64,000 bases of DNA from Brucella pseudintermedia (GTDB lineage: Bacteria; Pseudomonadota; Alphaproteobacteria; Rhizobiales; Rhizobiaceae), in the NCBI RefSeq assembly GCF_042697365.1, contig NZ_CP137605.1; one strand, written 5' to 3'. Numbering within the stretch: position 1 is the stretch's first letter; every line of letters starts with the position of its first letter. Position numbers and translations under genes: made by a program. Below the pieces are notes generated by a model that saw only the letters and a program-made list of their open reading frames with translations, ran no database searches and had not been told where the DNA came from. Of the stretch, positions 60,699 through 64,000 are shown in pieces.

Positions 60699-60842
60699 TC
60701 ATTTGCCTTTGTGGGGCGATTTAAAGCGCTCCGTCCTCAGAATTTGATCGCCATAAGCGCGGCGCAACGACTGAGCAAGATGTCTCGCTCTTCTGAGAGG
60801 TCTGTGGCAAAGCGATCTGCAAGCCTGTGATATGAGGCATCT

Positions 60843-60881
60843 AGAGCGCGTTTCGATCTGATTGGATCAGATCGGCGCTCT
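60843..60881. repeat. AGAGCGC-type palindromic repeat
   Basis: AGAGCGC at the left and GCGCTCT at the right enclose GATCTGAT TG GATCAGATC; most positions pair. First of two such elements in the 394-bp gap 60699-61092, where no gene was found. Confidence 0.75.
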
Positions 60882-60896
60882 AAAGCTTTCTATTTT

Positions 60897-60943
60897 GAGC
60901 ATAATCTTATCGATCCTCGTTTCACTCCGGTCGGATTATGCTC
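60897..60943. repeat. GAGCATAATC palindromic repeat
   Basis: Perfect 10-bp arms GAGCATAATC and GATTATGCTC separated by 27 bp, directly after the previous repeat. This type is common between genes in Rhizobiales. Confidence 0.75.
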
Positions 60944-61055
60944 TAATGTCGGGTTTATAAGATAGCGCGCCTCCATTCTTTCACACGTGGAGCGAAGGTC
61001 GCGAATATTCGGGTTCATCGAAATGGCTTCCTGCTGAAAATGGGAAAATATCATA

Positions 61056-61082
61056 AAAAGGCGCCCTCATCGGACGCCTTTT
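61056..61082 (-). terminator. Terminator of ohr
   Basis: AAAAGGCG and CGCCTTTT flank an 11-nt loop, 10 bp beyond the ohr stop; minus-strand T-run from the A4 tract. Confidence 0.75.
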
Positions 61083-61092
61083 GAATGTTTTG

Positions 61093-61515
61093 TCAGGCCA
61101 CGCTCAAGCGAACATCGATATTGCCGCGCGTTGCGTGCGAGTAAGGGCAGACAATGTGAGCTGCCTGAACCAGCTCTTCTGCCTTGGCCTTCTCGACGCC
61201 CGGCAATGCCACTTGCAGCGCGACATCGAGGCCGAAGCCCGTTCCATCTTCCCGCGGACCGATACCGACCGTCGCGGTGACCGTGCTGTCGGCTGAAATG
61301 GAAACTTTTTCCTTTGCGGCAACAAACTTCAGCGCGCCGAGGAAGCAGGCCGCATAGCCGGAAGCGAAAAGCTGTTCGGGATTGGTGCCCTCGCCGCCCG
61401 AGCCGCCCAGTTCCTTCGGCGTGTCGAGAACGACGCTGAGCCGTCCGTCGGCGGTTTTGGCGCTACCGGTACGGCCGCCGGTTGCTGTGGACTGGGTGGT
61501 GTACAGAATTGGCAT
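61093..61515 (-). CDS. ohr: Organic hydroperoxide resistance protein Ohr
   Basis: Thiol peroxidase of 140 residues, OsmC/Ohr family, that reduces organic and fatty-acid hydroperoxides. The two catalytic cysteines are in FASGYAACFLGALKF near residue 60 and AHIVCPYSHATRGN near 125; the catalytic arginine lies in the N-terminal beta-strand region. AAAGGAG precedes the ATG at 61515, and the long in-frame extension upstream is only read-through of the promoter. It is divergent from the MarR-type ohrR, its usual regulator. Confidence 0.94.
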   Translation of the reverse strand: MPILYTTQSTATGGRTGSAKTADGRLSVVLDTPKELGGSGGEGTNPEQLFASGYAACFLGALKFVAAKEKVSISADSTVTATVGIGPREDGTGFGLDVALQVALPGVEKAKAEELVQAAHIVCPYSHATRGNIDVRLSVA

Positions 61516-61565
61516 CTGGGTTTCTCCTTTGGATTGTCTTCGCAACCAAGCTTGCAGATTATTAA

Positions 61566-61630
61566 ATTGTGCGCAATCTAATTTTGCAAAATAAAATATC
61601 ACAATTATATGATGCACAATAGGATTGCGC
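61566..61630. promoter_or_regulatory. ohr-ohrR intergenic operator region
   Basis: Contains ATTGTGCGCAATC at 61566-61578, an inverted ATTGTGCATC copy at 61611-61620 (read on the minus strand) and GATTGCGC at 61623-61630. The repeated ATTGTGC core next to both start regions suggests two OhrR binding sites. Assignment rests on position and repetition. Confidence 0.55.
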
Positions 61631-61661
61631 TTGATGTATATGTTTCCAAAGGAGTTATCAG

Positions 61662-62117
61662 ATGAAGCGCGACGAACAGGAATCCAGTCTCGGTCTTTCC
61701 AACATGGTCTGCTTTGCGATCTATTCGACCGCAAATGCGCTGACGCGCGCCTATCAGCCGATCCTCAACAAACTCGACCTCACCTATCCACAGTTTCTGG
61801 TGATGATCGTGCTGTGGGAACAAGACGACCGGACCGTCTCGGAGATCGGCGCAAAACTCAATCTGGATTCAGGAACCCTGACCCCGTTGCTGAAGCGACT
61901 TGAAGCTGCCGGGCGCATTGCACGGCGGCGCGATGCCCGCGACGAGCGGCAGGTGCGCATTACTTTGACCGACGAGGGCCGAGAGTTGCGCAAGGAGGCT
62001 GAGAACATCCCCGAGCAGGTGTTCTGCGCACTTGGTCAACCTATCGATGAATTACAGGATTTGCGCGCGCGCTTGCTCGATATACGCGGCAATCTCGCCA
62101 ACAGTCTCAACCGCTAA
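61662..62117 (+). CDS. ohrR: MarR-family peroxide sensor OhrR
   Basis: A 151-residue MarR repressor. The reactive cysteine is in SNMVCFAIYSTANALTRAYQ near residue 15, with a second in EQVFCALGQP near 127, fitting the two-cysteine OhrR group. The wing region GRIARRRDARDERQVRITLT near 86 is typical. It is divergent from ohr across a 146-bp gap and AAAGGAG precedes its start. Organic peroxides would oxidise the cysteine and release ohr. Confidence 0.92.
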   Translation: MKRDEQESSLGLSNMVCFAIYSTANALTRAYQPILNKLDLTYPQFLVMIVLWEQDDRTVSEIGAKLNLDSGTLTPLLKRLEAAGRIARRRDARDERQVRITLTDEGRELRKEAENIPEQVFCALGQPIDELQDLRARLLDIRGNLANSLNR

Positions 62118-62123
62118 CAAAAA

Positions 62124-62143
62124 AGCGCCGGAAAACCGGCGCT
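62124..62143. terminator. Terminator shared by ohrR and the small-protein operon
   Basis: AGCGCCGG and CCGGCGCT flank AAAA. The A-run before it gives a T-run on the minus strand, 26 bp after the 34-codon gene; it is also 7 bp after the ohrR stop. Confidence 0.75.
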
Positions 62144-62168
62144 CGGACTGCTGAAAAGACTATGCAGA

Positions 62169-62273
62169 TCAGCGATAATGGTCGTTATAATGCTTGTCGT
62201 ACCAAAGCCAGCCGAAAGCAGCGGCCGCAACGATCAACGGGAAAACATACCAGAAGAACACTTCAGAGGTCAT
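62169..62273 (-). CDS. 34-residue small membrane protein
   Basis: Not recognised. The sequence starts MTSEVFFWYVFPLIVAAAAF and ends GWLWYDKHYNDHYR: one hydrophobic helix (residues about 5-25) then a short polar tail rich in Tyr, His and Asp. GGAG lies at good spacing before the ATG, and its start overlaps the stop of the upstream interrupted gene by 4 bp (ATGA), so the two were evidently one operon. A terminator follows 26 bp later. Coupled overlap, ribosome-binding site and terminator make it likely a real gene although tiny. Confidence 0.65.
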   Translation of the reverse strand: MTSEVFFWYVFPLIVAAAAFGWLWYDKHYNDHYR

Positions 62274-62633
62274 GGCTCCAATCTCCCTAGAACGCGCCTT
62301 GCCGCTAAATGTAAGCCAATCGCCGGCAAAATCCAAGCTGTGACGCCGAGAAAAGACACAAGCAGTCCGCTTCCCGGTGTGAAATTGAAGGTCTTGCCCA
62401 GAACTCCGACAGCGAGAAACGCCGTGGAAAGGCGATCAAGATTGTTCGCCAGCAGCTTGGTTCGTTCGTTATCACTACAGTTGCAAATTCGTCAGGCCGT
62501 GGCGAAAAGAGTGATTTTCGAGTACCGGAGCGCAGCGTACTTAAAGGTACGTGAGCACCGGAACGCAGACAAATTGCTCTTTGCAGCCCGGCATCACGAA
62601 GAATGCAACTGTAGTGTTATGTATCAAGCTCAT
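62270..62633 (-). pseudogene. 71-codon small membrane protein gene interrupted by a MITE-like element
   Basis: Starts ATG at 62633 with GGAGG five bases upstream (MSLIH), then meets the palindromic element at 62473-62616 and hits a stop inside it. After the element the frame continues NERTKLLANNLDRLSTAFLA ... LVSFLGVTAWILPAIGLHLA to TGA at 62270. Deleting the 144-bp element and one 4-bp duplication leaves 216 bp, exactly 71 codons plus stop in one frame. The restored protein has two hydrophobic helices (about 20-33, 41-61). Function unknown; the C-terminal part no longer has an evident start codon, so it is probably inactive. Confidence 0.75.
62473..62616. mobile_element. 144-bp MITE-like palindromic element
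   Basis: Perfect 13-bp terminal inverted repeats CACTACAGTTGCA (62473-62485) and TGCAACTGTAGTG (62604-62616). Imperfect pairing continues inwards to a central GTAC TTAAAG GTAC. Flanked on both sides by TTAT (62469-62472 and 62617-62620), a candidate 4-bp target duplication. No coding capacity, so it would need a transposase supplied in trans. Confidence 0.8.
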
Positions 62634-62692
62634 ATCGCCCTCCCGATCACTTCTTATCCCGGAGCCTAATGGACCGCCATCCGCATCAAACA

Positions 62693-62718
62693 AAAAGCGC
62701 CGGTTTCCCGACGCTTTT
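62693..62718 (-). terminator. Terminator of asd
   Basis: AAAAGCG and CGCTTTT with inner CGG/CCG pairing around TTTC; lies 24 bp after the asd stop on the minus strand, and is followed by a T-run from the A5 tract. Confidence 0.75.
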
Positions 62719-62742
62719 CAATATCAGTGCTGGGAAGGCTGA

Positions 62743-63777
62743 TCAGGCGGCAAGCGCCTTCGGCTTGATGAGGCCGCGCGCAACCAGCAATTCAGCGATC
62801 TGGATCGTGTTGAGAGCAGCGCCCTTGCGCAGATTGTCGGAAACAACCCACATGGCAAGACCGTTTTCGACCGTGATATCCTCGCGGATGCGGCTGATAT
62901 AAGTCGCGTCTTCACCAGCGGATTCATAAGGCGTGATGTAGCCGCCGTTTTCGTGCTTGTCGACAACCTGGCAGCCCGGGGCCTCGCGCAGGATTTCGCG
63001 TGCTTCTTCCGGCGTGATCGGGTTTTCGAACTCGATATTCACCGCTTCGGAATGGCCGATGAAAACCGGAACGCGAACCGCGGTAGCCGTTAGCTTGATC
63101 TTCGGATCGAGCATCTTCTTGGTTTCGGCCACCATCTTCCATTCTTCCTTGGTGTAGCCGTCTTCCATGAAGACATCGATATGCGGGATGACGTTGAACG
63201 CGATGCGCTTGGTAAACTTTTTCGCCGTAACCGGATCGGCTACGAAAACAGCGCGCGACTGCTCAAACAGTTCGTCCATGCCTTCCTTGCCCGCGCCCGA
63301 GACCGACTGATAGGTCGCGACAACGACGCGCTTGATCTTGGCAACGTCGTGCAGCGGCTTCAAAGCCACCACGAGCTGAGCGGTCGAGCAGTTCGGATTG
63401 GCGATGATGTTCTTCTTGCGGAAACCCTCGACCGCGTCGGGGTTCACCTCGGGCACGATCAGCGGCACTTCCGCGTCATAACGCCAGGCCGAGGAATTAT
63501 CGATGACGACGCAGCCCTGCTTGCCGATCTTCGGCGACCATTCCTTGGAAATTTCGCCGCCGGCAGACATCAGGCAGATATCCGTATCGGAAAAATCATA
63601 CGTATCGAGCGCCTTGACCTTCAGCGTCCGGTCGCCATAGGACACTTCAGTGCCCTGGCTGCGACGCGATGCAAGCGCGACCACTTCGTCCGCCGGAAAG
63701 CCGCGTTCCTCGAGGATATTGAGCATTTCGCGCCCGACATTTCCGGTGGCGCCGACAACTGCAACCTTGAAACCCAT
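62743..63777 (-). CDS. asd: Aspartate-semialdehyde dehydrogenase Asd
   Basis: Makes aspartate semialdehyde from aspartyl phosphate for lysine, diaminopimelate, threonine and methionine; 344 residues. NADP motif FKVAVVGATGNVGREMLNIL at the start, catalytic cysteine in IIANPNCSTAQLVVALKPLH near residue 131, and RVPVFIGHSEAVNIEFENPI near 240 with the conserved histidine. CAGGAGACG precedes the ATG at 63777; the in-frame extension upstream is rejected. Monocistronic with its own terminator. Confidence 0.95.
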   Translation of the reverse strand: MGFKVAVVGATGNVGREMLNILEERGFPADEVVALASRRSQGTEVSYGDRTLKVKALDTYDFSDTDICLMSAGGEISKEWSPKIGKQGCVVIDNSSAWRYDAEVPLIVPEVNPDAVEGFRKKNIIANPNCSTAQLVVALKPLHDVAKIKRVVVATYQSVSGAGKEGMDELFEQSRAVFVADPVTAKKFTKRIAFNVIPHIDVFMEDGYTKEEWKMVAETKKMLDPKIKLTATAVRVPVFIGHSEAVNIEFENPITPEEAREILREAPGCQVVDKHENGGYITPYESAGEDATYISRIREDITVENGLAMWVVSDNLRKGAALNTIQIAELLVARGLIKPKALAA

Positions 63778-63791
63778 TTTTCGTCTCCTGT

Positions 63792-63866
63792 CCCTCTCCG
63801 CTTCCAGATTCGGAACCCCGCAGGCCACGCGGGACTTCCGCCCCCGGGCCAGACCCGGGGAGAGGG
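63792..63866 (-). promoter_or_regulatory. Branched, GC-rich structured region upstream of asd
   Basis: CCCTCTCC (63792-63799) can pair with GGAGAGGG (63859-63866), enclosing two hairpins: CCCGC/GCGGG (63817-63833) and CCCCGGG/CCCGGGG (63842-63860; the last two bases overlap the outer arm, so the pairings compete). It begins only 15 bp from the asd start, so it could be an mRNA leader structure or a repeat. Confidence 0.45.
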
Positions 63867-64000
63867 CGAGCAGGCCAAGGGAATCAGACCGTTTTCGTGG
63901 TCGTTTTGGTAATGGCCGTGAGTGTTTTGGAAATCGAAGGCATGCGCGCTGCCCCGGCAAGAATGCCGGCAGTTCCAAGAGAAACTGACGCTACGTTGAC

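Noticed and set aside
62178..62669. Plus-strand frame across the small-protein locus
   Set aside because: Runs through the palindromic element without a ribosome-binding site; the minus-strand reading explains stop-start overlap and terminator.
63912..64000. Open frame starting ATG at 63912 and running off the window
   Set aside because: Only about 29 codons, with no recognisable motif or good ribosome-binding site; too little to call.

Overview
The window reads as chromosomal DNA of a Brucellaceae alphaproteobacterium (Brucella or close Ochrobactrum relative). This is inferred from moderately high G+C coding sequence, many ABC importers for sugars, sugar acids, peptides, choline and nucleosides, alphaproteobacterial gene sets (bigR-pmpAB, choX-betC with its LysR regulator, ohr-ohrR), and families of short palindromic intergenic repeats. 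The density of transport and catabolic genes beside a few housekeeping genes (typA, leuD, asd) fits the second chromosome of that family, but the sequence alone does not prove this. No rRNA, tRNA, CRISPR array or insertion sequence was seen.

Layout. 1-4.2 kb: a partial MFS exporter diverges from a tetR-DMT exporter pair across a near-perfect 28-bp palindrome; then a LysR regulator divergent from an SDR oxidoreductase. 4.3-8.3 kb: a DUF1801 protein, a membrane GGDEF-EAL protein and a CorC/HlyC-type protein. 8.6-12.2 kb: a ribose-type ABC importer. 12.3-22.7 kb: a ten-gene minus-strand operon (GntR regulator, DapA-like lyase, binding-protein ABC importer, enolase-superfamily enzyme, SMP-30 lactonase, IlvD/Edd dehydratase, RraA-like aldolase) that looks like a complete route for importing and breaking down a sugar acid. 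22.9-29.4 kb: an MsbA-like exporter, the sulfur-responsive bigR-pmpA-pmpB operon, a quinone-detoxifying mhqD-mhqO pair, DUF808 and UPF0114 membrane proteins.

29.5-33.1 kb: choline-sulfate module (LysR regulator, choX, betC). 33.1-34.0 kb: a glyoxalase-like protein. 34.3-42.5 kb: a peptide-type ABC importer co-transcribed with an FAD amine oxidase, an aminothiazoline-carboxylate hydrolase and an M20 amidohydrolase. 42.7-44.7 kb: a soluble GGDEF protein with a duplicated sensory domain, convergent with a YigZ protein. 45.0-51.1 kb: a cytosine-deaminase-like amidohydrolase with a BMP-family nucleoside/base ABC importer. 51.4-58.6 kb: typA, mgtE, an M3 oligopeptidase, and a VOC/DUF1737/CitE-like operon. 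58.9-63.8 kb: a glyoxalase-related protein, leuD, a zincin-like metallopeptidase, ohr-ohrR, two tiny membrane-protein genes, and asd.

The most striking observation is at 62.27-62.63 kb: a 144-bp imperfect palindrome with 13-bp perfect terminal inverted repeats and a 4-bp flanking duplication interrupts a 71-codon gene. Removing the element plus one copy of the duplication restores an intact reading frame with a good ribosome-binding site, so this is a MITE-like insertion whose history can be read directly. Other points worth following are two clean operators next to their presumed regulators (876-903, 22766-22785), structured leaders upstream of the deaminase operon and of asd, and the aminothiazoline hydrolase operon.
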